Source: an uncultured Aquimarina sp.
GTDB taxonomy: Bacteria > Bacteroidota > Bacteroidia > Flavobacteriales > Flavobacteriaceae
Reading direction: 5' to 3'
DNA length: 64,000 bases
NCBI GenBank assembly: GCA_947498775.1
Contig: CANMLL010000015.1
Coordinates: 62,001-126,000 of the forward strand
A program made the position numbers and the translations under genes. Positions 45,542 to 54,824 of the stretch are shown in pieces (within the stretch, counting starts at the first letter, position 1; each line of letters starts with the position of its first letter). The notes below the pieces were generated by a model. It worked only from the letters and a program-made list of their open reading frames with translations. It was not told the origin of the DNA and made no database searches.

Positions 45542-46237
45542 TTAAGCATTCACTTCGAATGGTTTATTTTGACTTTCGGTTACTATCTGTCCATCGAACA
45601 GGTTAATTATTCTATGCGCATAATGAGAATCTCTATCAGAGTGGGTTACCATCACAATGGTGGTGCCTTCTTGATTAAGTTCTGTGAGCAGGTTCATCAC
45701 TTCGATACCGTTTTTAGAATCCAGGTTTCCTGTAGGCTCATCTGCAAGAATCAACTTTGCATTGGTCACTACTGCTCTTGCAATGGCTACACGTTGTTGT
45801 TGTCCTCCTGATAATTGCTGCGGAAAATGCTTTTCGCGATGTGCAATTTTCATGCGCTCCAGTACTTTTCTTACCTTTTGCTCGCGTTCGCTTTTTTTTA
45901 CATTCAGGTATATCAACGGAAGCTCTACATTTTCAAAAACGGTAAGTTCGTCGATCAGGTTGAAGCTCTGAAATACAAAACCAAGGTTCCCTTTTCTGAT
46001 CTTGGTGCGTTGGTTTTCTTTTAACCCCCCTACTTCGTGACTAGCAAAGTGGTAGGTACCATCGGTAGGATTATCCAACATACCAATAATATTTAATAAT
46101 GTTGATTTTCCGCAACCCGAAGGGCCCATAATGGCTACAAATTCTCCTTCTTCAACGTTTAGGTTTACACCATTTAATGCTAAGGTTTCGACTTCTTCGG
46201 TTCTAAAACTCTTTTTTAAGTTTTCTATCTTTATCAT
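45542..46237 (-). CDS. MacB/LolD-type ATPase, proximal
   Basis: A 231-residue ATPase with Walker A GPSGCGKST, signature LSGGQQQRVAIARA, Walker B LILADEP, D-loop NLDSK and switch histidine in VTHSD. It is canonical for LolD/MacB-type export systems. It follows the HlyD gene by 12 bases and precedes the GIN gene. It has no fused permease, so it must work with separate permeases, presumably the ten downstream. Confidence 0.92.
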   Translation of the reverse strand: MIKIENLKKSFRTEEVETLALNGVNLNVEEGEFVAIMGPSGCGKSTLLNIIGMLDNPTDGTYHFASHEVGGLKENQRTKIRKGNLGFVFQSFNLIDELTVFENVELPLIYLNVKKSEREQKVRKVLERMKIAHREKHFPQQLSGGQQQRVAIARAVVTNAKLILADEPTGNLDSKNGIEVMNLLTELNQEGTTIVMVTHSDRDSHYAHRIINLFDGQIVTESQNKPFEVNA

Positions 46238-46249
46238 TTCCTGATTGAT

Positions 46250-47500
46250 TTATTTTAATACTATTTTTTCGGCATCACCAAAACTATCGTAGTTTGAAGT
46301 GATTACTTTTTCTCCGGCTTGTAGCCCTTCTAACAATTCGTAATATCTTGAGTTTTGCTTTCCTATTCTGATAGGTCTTCTCCAGGCGGCACTACCAGAG
46401 GCATCTACTACAAAAATCCATTGTCCACCTGTACTTTGAAAAAAGCTCCCTCTAGGCAATAACAGGGCATCGTTTGAAGCACCTAACTGAAGCTTCAAGT
46501 TATAGCTTTGACCCGATCGTATGGTTTCTGGTTTTTGATCTACAAAAACAAGGTCTACATTAAACTTACCATTACGTACTTCTGGATATACCTTGCGCAA
46601 ACGTAATTGATATTCTGTTCCGTTACGTTCCAAAACAGCTGTAAGGTCTCTTTTTATTCGATCGATATAATGCTCGTCTATTGATGCTTCTATTTTATAA
46701 TCTGTCAACACGTTTACCTGACCAATACGCTGTCCTTGTTGTATATTTTGCCCGATTTCGGCATCTAGAAATCCTAATTGGCCATCTGCCGGGGCTCTTA
46801 CATTAAGGTGGTCGATACGCTCATAGACCATTGATAGTGTCTTTTTCATTCTGGCTAGATCGGCATCTAATTCTTTTAAAGAAGTACTGCGTAAAACATT
46901 ATCCTGATCGGTTTGTATTTTTATGATGTCAAATTGTTTTTGAGACAATTCAAAATTCTCTTTAGAAGTAAGATACTCTTCTTTAGAGATTAACTCATCC
47001 TCATATAGGGTTTTGTTTTGCTCATAATTTCTTTTTAGTTTTTGTAGTTCGTATTGAGAATTTACTAAGTCCTTTCTTCCTTCTACTTGTCTCGAATCAA
47101 AAGTAAGTTTGGTAGATCGTAAATCGTTCTGTTTTAATGCCAGGTTGTTTTCGCTTGCTAATATCTGTTCATAAAGCCCTCTGTTTTCGAGCTTCAATAT
47201 AATATCACCTTTTTTTACCATGGCTCCTTCTTCAATCAATTTTTCGGTGACCCTTCCTCCTTCATAAGCATCCATATAAATCGTGCTGATTGGAGCTACT
47301 GATCCATTTATGGTAATGTAGTCATCAAATTTTCCAAAGGAAACCTCGGCAATCGACAATTTTTCTTTATCGGTTCTAAATGTAGAAGCTGAATTGCCAA
47401 AAGCGATTTTCCATCCCATAAAAAGCAATATCAAGCCAATAACAATATACCCATAGTGTTTAGGTCTTAATCCTTTTTTCTTTTCAATTTTTATGTCCAT
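46250..47500 (-). CDS. HlyD/MacA-family periplasmic adaptor
   Basis: A 416-residue membrane fusion protein with one N-terminal helix (about 17-35), a lipoyl-like half EGGRVTEKLIEEGAMVKKGD near 85-105, a long coiled-coil hairpin (about 110-230), and beta-barrel and membrane-proximal domains. It would link the inner-membrane transporter to the TolC-like protein whose gene is 1 base upstream. It is the only adaptor for ten permeases. Confidence 0.87.
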   Translation of the reverse strand: MDIKIEKKKGLRPKHYGYIVIGLILLFMGWKIAFGNSASTFRTDKEKLSIAEVSFGKFDDYITINGSVAPISTIYMDAYEGGRVTEKLIEEGAMVKKGDIILKLENRGLYEQILASENNLALKQNDLRSTKLTFDSRQVEGRKDLVNSQYELQKLKRNYEQNKTLYEDELISKEEYLTSKENFELSQKQFDIIKIQTDQDNVLRSTSLKELDADLARMKKTLSMVYERIDHLNVRAPADGQLGFLDAEIGQNIQQGQRIGQVNVLTDYKIEASIDEHYIDRIKRDLTAVLERNGTEYQLRLRKVYPEVRNGKFNVDLVFVDQKPETIRSGQSYNLKLQLGASNDALLLPRGSFFQSTGGQWIFVVDASGSAAWRRPIRIGKQNSRYYELLEGLQAGEKVITSNYDSFGDAEKIVLK

Positions 47501-47501
47501 T

Positions 47502-48857
47502 TTATTGTGTTCTATCGATGTTAAATACAGGCAATCCTTGATAAAAATCTAATGTACTTTCATTAACTTTTAATCGCAATTGTACCTGCAAATTTTCATT
47601 CTGTGAATTTGCAAAAAGATTTTTTGATTGATTTAGTTCTATGGCATTAATCAAACCTTTTTGATATCTTTTTTGTGCTATCTCAAAAGCTAGCATTTGT
47701 GCTCTCATTTTTTGCGAGCTTTGGTCATACTCAGTTTTTAAAGCTTCTCCTTCTTGCACAAGCTGTTGTATCAACTGATACATTTCTTGTTTCTGAAGAT
47801 TGTAATTATTCTCTGCTCGCATCAAGGCAACCTTTTGTTGTTTAACACGAGAGTGGTTTGACCATCCATTACTAATAGGGATATTAATCGAAACTCCAAC
47901 AAACTGAGACGCATTGTCTTTTATTTGCGTTGAGAATGGCACCAATCTACCTGTATTATCATCTATATTATTATCCACATATCGGGATTGATATCCTGCA
48001 GAAATCGTTAATCTTGGTAACAGATTCCCTTTTGCAGCGGCCAATTGTTTTTTTGCTGCTTTTGCTCTTAGCTCCTGCGCTTTAATAATGGGAACAAATA
48101 CTTTGGCTTTGTTAAAAATTGAATCATTATTGGTTTCTAGCACCTCATCAGTTTCAGTTTCTACTGTTGAAGACTGAATAGAAATGGAAGAAACCCCCTC
48201 AAGGTTCATTTCCTGAATTAAGCTCAATTTTGCCGTAATCACGTTATTTTGGTTTTGAGTAACCAGTAATTGATCTGCAAGCAACGCCGATTCTGCTTCA
48301 TACAAATCTGCTTTTGCTTTCTGACCCAGTTCTACTTGTTTTTGTACCAAATCATAATTGTTTTGAGATACAACTTCTTGCTCTTTTGAGATTGAAAGTA
48401 AACCCTGCATAAACTGAATATCATAAAAGGCAGCCATTACTCTAAATGCCAATAAATATTTTTGATGAAGCGTTTCTTCATTAGTTGCTTTGTATAAAAA
48501 CTTTGAGGCTTTTATGGTATTTACCTTTTGAAAACCTTGAAACAAATCGATCTGAGCACTAAGCCTATAATTGTTAGAAACAAATTCATTGTTTACAAAG
48601 GTACTTGTATTTGGATCCAGCGATCGACCAAAATTAAGGTCATAATCAGAATATGCACTAATATTAGGTAACAGGCTTCGTATCGACTGGCGATAAGTTT
48701 CTCTATTAGACTCTTGATTATATATAAAATCTTTAAGCTCAAGATTATGTTGTATTGCATAGGTCACACAGTCATCTAATGACCAAAATTCTTGTGCATA
48801 GCTTATACTTGATATAAGGCTTAGTAAAAATAATATGATTCTGTTTTTATAATTCAT
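47502..48857 (-). CDS. TolC-family outer-membrane efflux protein
   Basis: A 451-residue precursor with a signal peptide ending at SYAQ and two OEP repeats forming the barrel and long helical tunnel. The first half starts WSLDDCVTYAIQHNLELKD. It lacks a lipobox. It is the first gene of the operon. The 220-base region upstream, shared with the divergent sigma-54 regulator, has a possible -24 element (48910-48915). Confidence 0.88.
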   Translation of the reverse strand: MNYKNRIILFLLSLISSISYAQEFWSLDDCVTYAIQHNLELKDFIYNQESNRETYRQSIRSLLPNISAYSDYDLNFGRSLDPNTSTFVNNEFVSNNYRLSAQIDLFQGFQKVNTIKASKFLYKATNEETLHQKYLLAFRVMAAFYDIQFMQGLLSISKEQEVVSQNNYDLVQKQVELGQKAKADLYEAESALLADQLLVTQNQNNVITAKLSLIQEMNLEGVSSISIQSSTVETETDEVLETNNDSIFNKAKVFVPIIKAQELRAKAAKKQLAAAKGNLLPRLTISAGYQSRYVDNNIDDNTGRLVPFSTQIKDNASQFVGVSINIPISNGWSNHSRVKQQKVALMRAENNYNLQKQEMYQLIQQLVQEGEALKTEYDQSSQKMRAQMLAFEIAQKRYQKGLINAIELNQSKNLFANSQNENLQVQLRLKVNESTLDFYQGLPVFNIDRTQ

Positions 48858-48900
48858 CTGTTATGAATAGGTAAATAACTATTTGATGCCAAAACAATAC

Positions 48901-48915
48901 CCTAATCTTGTGCCA
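48901..48915 (-). promoter_or_regulatory. Candidate sigma-54 promoter for the export operon
   Basis: Read on the minus strand, TGGCAC (48915 to 48910) matches the -24 box exactly. After five bases, TAGG takes the place of the -12 TTGC, matching at two of four bases. GG and GG are 10 bases apart. Transcription would start about 30 bases before tolC. The -12 part is weak, so this is only a candidate, supported by the neighbouring sigma-54 activator gene. Confidence 0.35.
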
Positions 48916-48978
48916 TAATCACAACTATCTAACAATCAATATTTTATGTTTTATTTTAAAAAACCAAAAACCAAAGAA

Positions 48979-49017
48979 TGTAAAATAATTATACAAATAG
49001 TGTCAATTTTTTTTACA
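48979..49017. promoter_or_regulatory. Paired TGT-N11-ACA sites, possible activator-binding enhancer
   Basis: Two 17-base dyads, TGTAAAATAATTATACA (48979-48995) and TGTCAATTTTTTTTACA (49001-49017), have the same spacing. Their centres are 22 bases apart, about two helical turns. They lie 65-105 bases upstream of the candidate -24 element, a usual enhancer distance, and close to the regulator's own start. The AT-rich sequence makes chance matches possible. Confidence 0.4.
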
Positions 49018-49018
49018 C

Positions 49019-49045
49019 TTGTTAAAATCTATCGTTTCAAATTTG
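49019..49045 (+). promoter_or_regulatory. Candidate housekeeping promoter of the regulator gene
   Basis: TTG at 49019-49021 and CAAATTTG at 49038-49045, seven of eight matches to TAnnTTTG, with a 16-base gap. It overlaps the second dyad, so the regulator could control its own synthesis. Confidence 0.3.
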
Positions 49046-49077
49046 TAGTTTTATTCCATTAACAGAAACTTCTGATC

Positions 49078-50442
49078 ATGCAAGACGGAAAAATTTTGGT
49101 CATCGATGATAATAAAAGTGTTCTAAGTGCTCTCGAAATTCTATTACAGTTCGAGTTTAAAACGGTGAATACTATTTCTAATCCTAATCAACTTTCATCT
49201 CTTGGAGACCTAAACACTTTTGATATTGTAGTACTGGATATGAATTTTTCTGCAGGTGTAAACACGGGTAACGAGGGATTATTCTGGCTGCTCGAAATAA
49301 AGAAAAAGGCTCCTCTTATCTCTGTGATTATGATGACAGCTTATGGCGCAGTTGACCTTGCAGTAAAAGCATTAAAAGAAGGAGCTACCGATTTTATACT
49401 AAAACCCTGGAACAACGAAAAACTATTAGCCACCTTAAAATCGGCTTATTTACTACGTAAATCTCAAAAGGAGGTAAAAGAGTTAAAACAAAAAGAAAGC
49501 CATCTCAAACAAGTAATCAATCAGGACACCAACTATATTATAGGAAACTCGAAAGCGCTCACTACTGTACTTAACCTAGTGCAAAAAGTTGCCAAAACCG
49601 ATGTTAATGTTTTGATTACTGGTGAAAATGGAACCGGAAAAGAATTAATTGCTCGTGAGCTACATCGACTATCTTCAAGACAAAGTGAAGTTTTTATTGG
49701 TGTTGATATGGGTTCGATATCAGAAACTTTGTTTGAAAGTGAACTTTTTGGGCATACCAAAGGGGCTTTTACCGATGCCAAAGAAGATCGTGCCGGTAAA
49801 TTTGAAGCCGCCAATAAAGGTTCCCTATTTCTTGATGAAATCGGAAACCTGTCTCTGCAAACACAGGCCAAATTATTATCGGCTATACAAAACAGAACTA
49901 TTGTACGTGTAGGTTCAAATAAAAATATCTCTGTAGATATACGATTAATTTGTGCCACCAACTGTAATCTTAATCAGATGGTAGCAGATGGTATTTTTAG
50001 AGAGGATTTATTATATCGAATCAACACTATCCATATCGAAGTGCCTCCTTTACGCCAAAGAGAAAATGATATTTTGGTATTAGCAGATTTTTACCTTAAA
50101 AAATTTGCTTCAAAATACAACAAACCTTCACTAAGGATAAATCATGCAGCCGAAGAATTATTAATGGCATATACATGGCCAGGTAATGTAAGAGAATTAC
50201 AACATACTATAGAACGTGCTGTAATTTTATCTGAAGGAAATGTATTAAAGCCAACCGATTTTTTACTCAGCAAAAATACAGATATAGCTCTTGATACCGG
50301 ACCCGAAACCCTAGATCAAATGGAACGTTTGATGATTAATAAAGCTCTGGATCAGCATAATGGAAACTATAGTGCCGCAGCAAATCAACTAGGGATATCA
50401 AGGCAAACCTTATATAACAAAATCAAGAAATTTGAGCACTGA
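49078..50442 (+). CDS. Sigma-54-dependent response regulator (NtrC family)
   Basis: A 454-residue activator. The receiver domain (about 1-125) has phosphoacceptor D54 with DD at 10-11 and K109. The AAA+ domain (about 150-385) has Walker A GENGTGKE near 182-189 and Walker B LFLDEIG near 250-256. The sigma-54 contact loop reads GAFTDA at 229-234 instead of GAFTGA. A Fis-type helix-turn-helix ends the protein (GNYSAAANQLGISRQTLYNKI). It is divergent from the export operon and followed by its kinase; stop and start share one base. Confidence 0.92.
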   Translation: MQDGKILVIDDNKSVLSALEILLQFEFKTVNTISNPNQLSSLGDLNTFDIVVLDMNFSAGVNTGNEGLFWLLEIKKKAPLISVIMMTAYGAVDLAVKALKEGATDFILKPWNNEKLLATLKSAYLLRKSQKEVKELKQKESHLKQVINQDTNYIIGNSKALTTVLNLVQKVAKTDVNVLITGENGTGKELIARELHRLSSRQSEVFIGVDMGSISETLFESELFGHTKGAFTDAKEDRAGKFEAANKGSLFLDEIGNLSLQTQAKLLSAIQNRTIVRVGSNKNISVDIRLICATNCNLNQMVADGIFREDLLYRINTIHIEVPPLRQRENDILVLADFYLKKFASKYNKPSLRINHAAEELLMAYTWPGNVRELQHTIERAVILSEGNVLKPTDFLLSKNTDIALDTGPETLDQMERLMINKALDQHNGNYSAAANQLGISRQTLYNKIKKFEH

Positions 50443-51794
50443 TGGTAAGTAAGAACTTTTATATAAAACTAATTATTAGAGTGCTAATGCTTGCTTTGGT
50501 GGCGTTACTCATGGCATTTGCTTTTCTACAAGAATACTATATTTTATCTGCTTTTTTGATCCTATTGTTTTCTTTACAAACCCTATTTTTAATACATTAC
50601 CTTAACTACAATAATAGAAAGATAGCCTTCTTTTTTAACGCCGTCAAAAATGAAGATTTTACGTTACGATTCCCAGAAAAAGGCAATATCGGTTCGTTTA
50701 ACGAACTAAATCATAGTCTTAATACCCTCAATAATATGATGCAAGAGGTGTATTTAAAAAATCAGGCTCAGGAACAGTATTACCAGGAAATAATAAAACA
50801 AGCAGAAATTGGGATGCTAACCTTTAACAATAAAGGCCACATTCTTTTTGCCAATCCCATGGTAGAAAAACTATTAAACTATACTCCCTTAAACCATATT
50901 AAACAATTAGCTCAAGTTGATGACAAACTCTATGACCTATTTAAAAACATCCAACCTTTTGAACGAAGACTTTTTCAATTAACAAATGAACGAGAAACTA
51001 TCCAATTGGCTATGAAGTCCAATGAAATATTACTAAACAAAGAAAAATTAAACTTAATTACCATTCAGGATATTAATACAGAATTAGATAAAAAGGAAAC
51101 CGATTCGTGGATAAAACTAATACGTGTTTTAACTCATGAAATTATGAATTCGGTTACCCCTATAACTTCTATTTCAGAATCTATTTTACGCTATTTTAAA
51201 GATGAAAAAGGCGTAGTTATGACAGAACACATTGATAAAAATAAAATATATAATGCCGCCAAAGGACTTGAAGTAATCAAAAATCAAGGAAAAGATTTGA
51301 TGAGTTTTGTGCAATCATACCGAAGTTTTTTGAATGTTCCTGCTCCAGATAAAGAACTTATCGAAGTACCTCTATTGTTAGAAAAAGTAAAGGTATTAGC
51401 AAGCCAGGAAAAAGGAGTTAATACTATTTCTTTTGATTTGATTAACACTATAAAAGATCTTGAAATCTATGCAGACCAAAAACTAATCACTCAAGTATTG
51501 GTCAACCTGTCAAAAAATGCTATTCAGGCATTAAAAGCCACAAACAATGCACAATTACAATTTATTTCTGGGATTACCGAAAAAGGACAGAAATACATTG
51601 TCGTTAAGGACAATGGCCCCGGAATTCCTTCAGAAATAATGAATCAGATCTTTGTTCCTTTTTATACCACCAAAAATGATGGTACTGGTATTGGATTAAG
51701 TCTTTCTAAACAAATCATGCACTTGCACGGAGGCATGCTAAATGTATTCTCGATCCCAAATCAAGAAACTTCGTTCACACTACTTTTTGACTAG
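50442..51794 (+). CDS. NtrY-like membrane histidine kinase
   Basis: A 450-residue kinase with two N-terminal helices (about 9-28 and 32-52) and only a few residues between them, so there is no large periplasmic sensor domain. A PAS-like domain (about 105-215), the phosphorylated H232 in LTHEIMNS, and an ATPase domain with DNGPGIP and GTGIGLSL boxes follow. It may sense a membrane or cytoplasmic signal, for example envelope stress or transporter state. It should phosphorylate the adjacent regulator. Confidence 0.9.
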   Translation: MVSKNFYIKLIIRVLMLALVALLMAFAFLQEYYILSAFLILLFSLQTLFLIHYLNYNNRKIAFFFNAVKNEDFTLRFPEKGNIGSFNELNHSLNTLNNMMQEVYLKNQAQEQYYQEIIKQAEIGMLTFNNKGHILFANPMVEKLLNYTPLNHIKQLAQVDDKLYDLFKNIQPFERRLFQLTNERETIQLAMKSNEILLNKEKLNLITIQDINTELDKKETDSWIKLIRVLTHEIMNSVTPITSISESILRYFKDEKGVVMTEHIDKNKIYNAAKGLEVIKNQGKDLMSFVQSYRSFLNVPAPDKELIEVPLLLEKVKVLASQEKGVNTISFDLINTIKDLEIYADQKLITQVLVNLSKNAIQALKATNNAQLQFISGITEKGQKYIVVKDNGPGIPSEIMNQIFVPFYTTKNDGTGIGLSLSKQIMHLHGGMLNVFSIPNQETSFTLLFD

Positions 51795-51810
51795 CCTATT
51801 TTTACTTCAT

Positions 51811-52206
51811 CTACCTATCCAACTTTAATGTTTTTGTCAAAGCTTGAAAATAGAAATCCTGCTGCCTGGGAACAATTACAGCCTTGTACGCTGTGTTCTT
51901 TATAATATAATGTGAATTAGTTTCGGGATCAAGTGTTTCAGAATGAAGATTCACAATTTTTTGAATAAAATCATTGATCAAAAGCACCTCATCATAACTG
52001 ATTTCTCTACGCAATGTGGGCTTGTCACTTTTATACACCAAATAATCATTTCTAAAACTTAGTGATTCACAAGTGCCGTCCTTTTTGTTAAACTCAAATG
52101 TAAAGTCCTTGGAAGCAAATAATTTATTGATATTCTCTGGTGTTGGTTCAATAGTGCGTGTACAACTCATCAGAAAAATGACCATAATGAGTGCAATTTT
52201 TTTCAT
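51811..52206 (-). CDS. Hypothetical lipoprotein
   Basis: 131 residues from the ATG at 52206; an in-frame start 24 codons upstream would put the signal peptide internal, so it was rejected. The signal MKKIALIMVIFLMSC ends in a lipobox. The soluble part has no recognised domain. It is convergent with the kinase gene and 106 bases downstream of another lipoprotein gene on the same strand. Confidence 0.6.
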   Translation of the reverse strand: MKKIALIMVIFLMSCTRTIEPTPENINKLFASKDFTFEFNKKDGTCESLSFRNDYLVYKSDKPTLRREISYDEVLLINDFIQKIVNLHSETLDPETNSHYIIKNTAYKAVIVPRQQDFYFQALTKTLKLDR

Positions 52207-52312
52207 ACCTATTTTATAGGAAGAAAAATTACCAAATAAATAGCAAAATGCCACATATAGATTTGTTAATAAATCCAATGTGGCATTTAATAGTTTGATA
52301 CTTTGATCAGTT

Positions 52313-52930
52313 TTACTTTACAGCTAGGCGTTTTATAGAATTTTCAAAATCTACATCTTCAAGGTTGCTAATAGATAATCCAATTCCTCCATTCTTTGAA
52401 GCAACAATATATTCGGTCTGAAATTTTTTCTGCGCTTTAAAAGCTTTCAAATATTTCAGCTTCACTACTTTTGAAGTTGGAGTAAAGAAGTATCTTCCGT
52501 GAATTCTTTTGTACTTTACATCCTGTACACTAGATTCGTCTTTTAATTGATCGTTCAAACTTGCCACAACTCTTGCCGCTCTATGCTCATCCAACTTGTA
52601 GAAATCACAAGCATACACAAAAATATAGTTCTCGACATTGTTTTGGTGTGTGAAAATCTCGTAGTCCACTTTCTTGTGTTCTATTTTTTCTAATTCCTGA
52701 AGTGCAATTTTCTTAAACTTTGAGGCATCATCAAGTTTATTAATTCTTCTTTTAAAATCTTCGGTCGTAGATTTGGTATATCCACTTGTAAGAAGAATAG
52801 TGTTATTCTTAAACTCGATAGTGTTTTTCTTAAACTTACCAGGAAATTTGGTTTTTTCTGCTACACCATTAGATAAGTAATCGCAACTGGTAGCAAGAAT
52901 TACGACACACAATAGTAGAAGTTTTTTCAT
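52313..52930 (-). CDS. Hypothetical lipoprotein
   Basis: A 205-residue precursor with the signal MKKLLLLCVVILATSC and an early lipobox. The mature part is lysine-rich and mixed alpha/beta, with two aromatic clusters, NYIFVYACDFY and GRYFFTPTS. No family is recognised. It lies between the hemF gene and the other lipoprotein gene, with 80 bases to hemF. Confidence 0.62.
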   Translation of the reverse strand: MKKLLLLCVVILATSCDYLSNGVAEKTKFPGKFKKNTIEFKNNTILLTSGYTKSTTEDFKRRINKLDDASKFKKIALQELEKIEHKKVDYEIFTHQNNVENYIFVYACDFYKLDEHRAARVVASLNDQLKDESSVQDVKYKRIHGRYFFTPTSKVVKLKYLKAFKAQKKFQTEYIVASKNGGIGLSISNLEDVDFENSIKRLAVK

Positions 52931-53010
52931 AGGGCATTTGTGTTAAATTTTGAATATCAATCAACTAAAACTTAAATGATTGAGCCGCAAGATAGTGAAA
53001 AAAAATCAAT

Positions 53011-53913
53011 TTATAACCATTCAACGGATTTTTTAAGCACTTTAACCAATTTTTCTTCTTCGCTTTCCGGTTTTGGATGGTGATCATATTGCCATTGTAC
53101 ATGGGGCGGGAGGCTCATTAAAATGCTTTCAATCCTACCGTTTGTTTTTAGCCCAAATAGCGTTCCTTTATCATGAACTAAGTTAAATTCTACATATCGT
53201 CCACGGCGAATTTCCTGCCAATTTCTTTGTGCTGCGCTGTACGGTATGTCTTTTCTTATTTCAACGATAGGCACATAGGCTTCTAGAAAACTATTCCCTA
53301 CTTCGGTTACAAAATCGTACCATTGCTGCATCGACATTTGATCTGTTTGCTTACAATAATCAAAAAACAAACCTCCTATTCCGCGAGCTTCTTTTCGATG
53401 TGCATTATAAAAATACTCATCACACTTTTTCTTGTAGGTAGTATAAAAATTAGGATGGTGTTTATCACAAGATGTTTTACAAACCTGATGAAAATGCTTT
53501 GCATCTTCTTCAAACAGATAATACGGTGTTAAATCCTGCCCTCCACCAAACCAACTATCTACAATTGTTCCATTTTTATCATACATTTCAAAATATCTCC
53601 AATTGGCATGTACTGTAGGAACCATAGGATTCTTAGGATGCAATACTAGTGATAATCCACATGCAAAAAAATCTACATCACCTACTTTAAAATAGCTTTG
53701 CATTGCTTTAGGAAGCGATCCATGAACTGCAGAGATGTTCACTCCTCCTTTTTCAAATACATTTCCATTCTCGATTACACGGGTTCTTCCTCCTCCACCT
53801 TCGGGGCGTTTCCAAATATCTTCTTGAAATTTTGTCTTACCATCAACCTCTTCAAGTTTTGAAGTGATCGTATCCTGTAATTCTTGTATATAGTTATAAA
53901 ATTTATCTTTCAT
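53011..53913 (-). CDS. hemF: Oxygen-dependent coproporphyrinogen III oxidase
   Basis: This 300-residue enzyme converts coproporphyrinogen III to protoporphyrinogen IX with oxygen. Family blocks are GGGGRTRVIENG, FEKGGVNISAVHG, the GGGQDLTPYY loop and RRGRYVEFNLVHDKGT. Length is normal. It follows the EI24 gene by 33 bases and is the last haem gene in the unit. Its presence points to aerobic haem synthesis. Confidence 0.95.
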   Translation of the reverse strand: MKDKFYNYIQELQDTITSKLEEVDGKTKFQEDIWKRPEGGGGRTRVIENGNVFEKGGVNISAVHGSLPKAMQSYFKVGDVDFFACGLSLVLHPKNPMVPTVHANWRYFEMYDKNGTIVDSWFGGGQDLTPYYLFEEDAKHFHQVCKTSCDKHHPNFYTTYKKKCDEYFYNAHRKEARGIGGLFFDYCKQTDQMSMQQWYDFVTEVGNSFLEAYVPIVEIRKDIPYSAAQRNWQEIRRGRYVEFNLVHDKGTLFGLKTNGRIESILMSLPPHVQWQYDHHPKPESEEEKLVKVLKKSVEWL

Positions 53914-53946
53914 TATGGTGTGCTGTCATTTATTTCATCAAAAAGC

Positions 53947-54735
53947 TTACTCTTTGATCTCTTTGGGTTTTTCTGAAGTATTTGTAACGGCTATTAATTT
54001 CTTTTCGTCCAAAATCTTTACCGTTTGAGTTGAAGCTGCAACAACCGAAATAGGAAGTGTAATTATAAAACCAATAATCGGTATAAAAAGCATTAAAACA
54101 AATACAATCCCGTTACCGATAGCCATCCCTCGATGTTTTCTTACAAACTGTACGCTTTCTTTGTAGTTAAAATGGCGTTCCATAGTGTAATCCATATTAC
54201 CAAAACCAACATAATACGCCTGAATTAAAAAGATAAGGATCGTACCTACAATCCCAATCACCGGTATAAAGCTTATAACGAGTAAAGGGATCATGAACAA
54301 TAGTTCTCTAAATAAATTTCGCAAACTGATCCGAATCCCTCTTGCCAGTTGTTGCCTGAATGTGGTATTGCGATGTATATGTCTGGTTGCTCCTAATAAA
54401 TGAGCTTCTACTTTTTCTGAAACCGGACTCATAAATGGCGCCGATAGCGCCATCACGATATGCTTGTACAAGATCAATCCCAGAACCAAAATCAATAGTC
54501 CGCCAATATAGGTACTTATAGTAGCAAAAGTCTCTGCTCCCCATTCCCATGGCCAAACTCTGGCAATTAAAGTCCCAAGGGTATCCGAAAAAAAGTATAC
54601 CAATGCGACAAAAGTTAATCCAGTAATCAGGCTAATTAAAATTGGTATTACAAAATATTTCCACAATCCAAGTTTTGAAATAAGATTGAACGTTCCAAAA
54701 TAGGCTTTAATTCCATTGATGATATTTTTGAACAT
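53947..54735 (-). CDS. EI24/CysZ-like membrane protein
   Basis: A 262-residue protein with about five hydrophobic segments and the EI24 (PF07264) layout. It opens FKNIINGIKAYFGTF and contains the QAYYVGFGNMDYTMER core. CysZ of this family is a sulfate permease, but members in haem operons have no proven role. It sits between the unknown gene and hemF. Confidence 0.75.
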   Translation of the reverse strand: MFKNIINGIKAYFGTFNLISKLGLWKYFVIPILISLITGLTFVALVYFFSDTLGTLIARVWPWEWGAETFATISTYIGGLLILVLGLILYKHIVMALSAPFMSPVSEKVEAHLLGATRHIHRNTTFRQQLARGIRISLRNLFRELLFMIPLLVISFIPVIGIVGTILIFLIQAYYVGFGNMDYTMERHFNYKESVQFVRKHRGMAIGNGIVFVLMLFIPIIGFIITLPISVVAASTQTVKILDEKKLIAVTNTSEKPKEIKE

Positions 54736-54824
54736 ACCTAACTTTTTTTAATCCACCCAAGATGGATTGGTTGATTTACTAATTAGTAGTATTTTGAAGA
54801 ATTTTGTTTCAGATTTCTTTATTA

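Noticed and set aside
48920-48960. Further sigma-54-like site upstream of tolC
   Set aside because: No GG-N10-GC pattern is present there.
52207-52278. Upstream start for the lipoprotein gene at 51811
   Set aside because: It would bury a clear lipoprotein signal peptide inside the protein.
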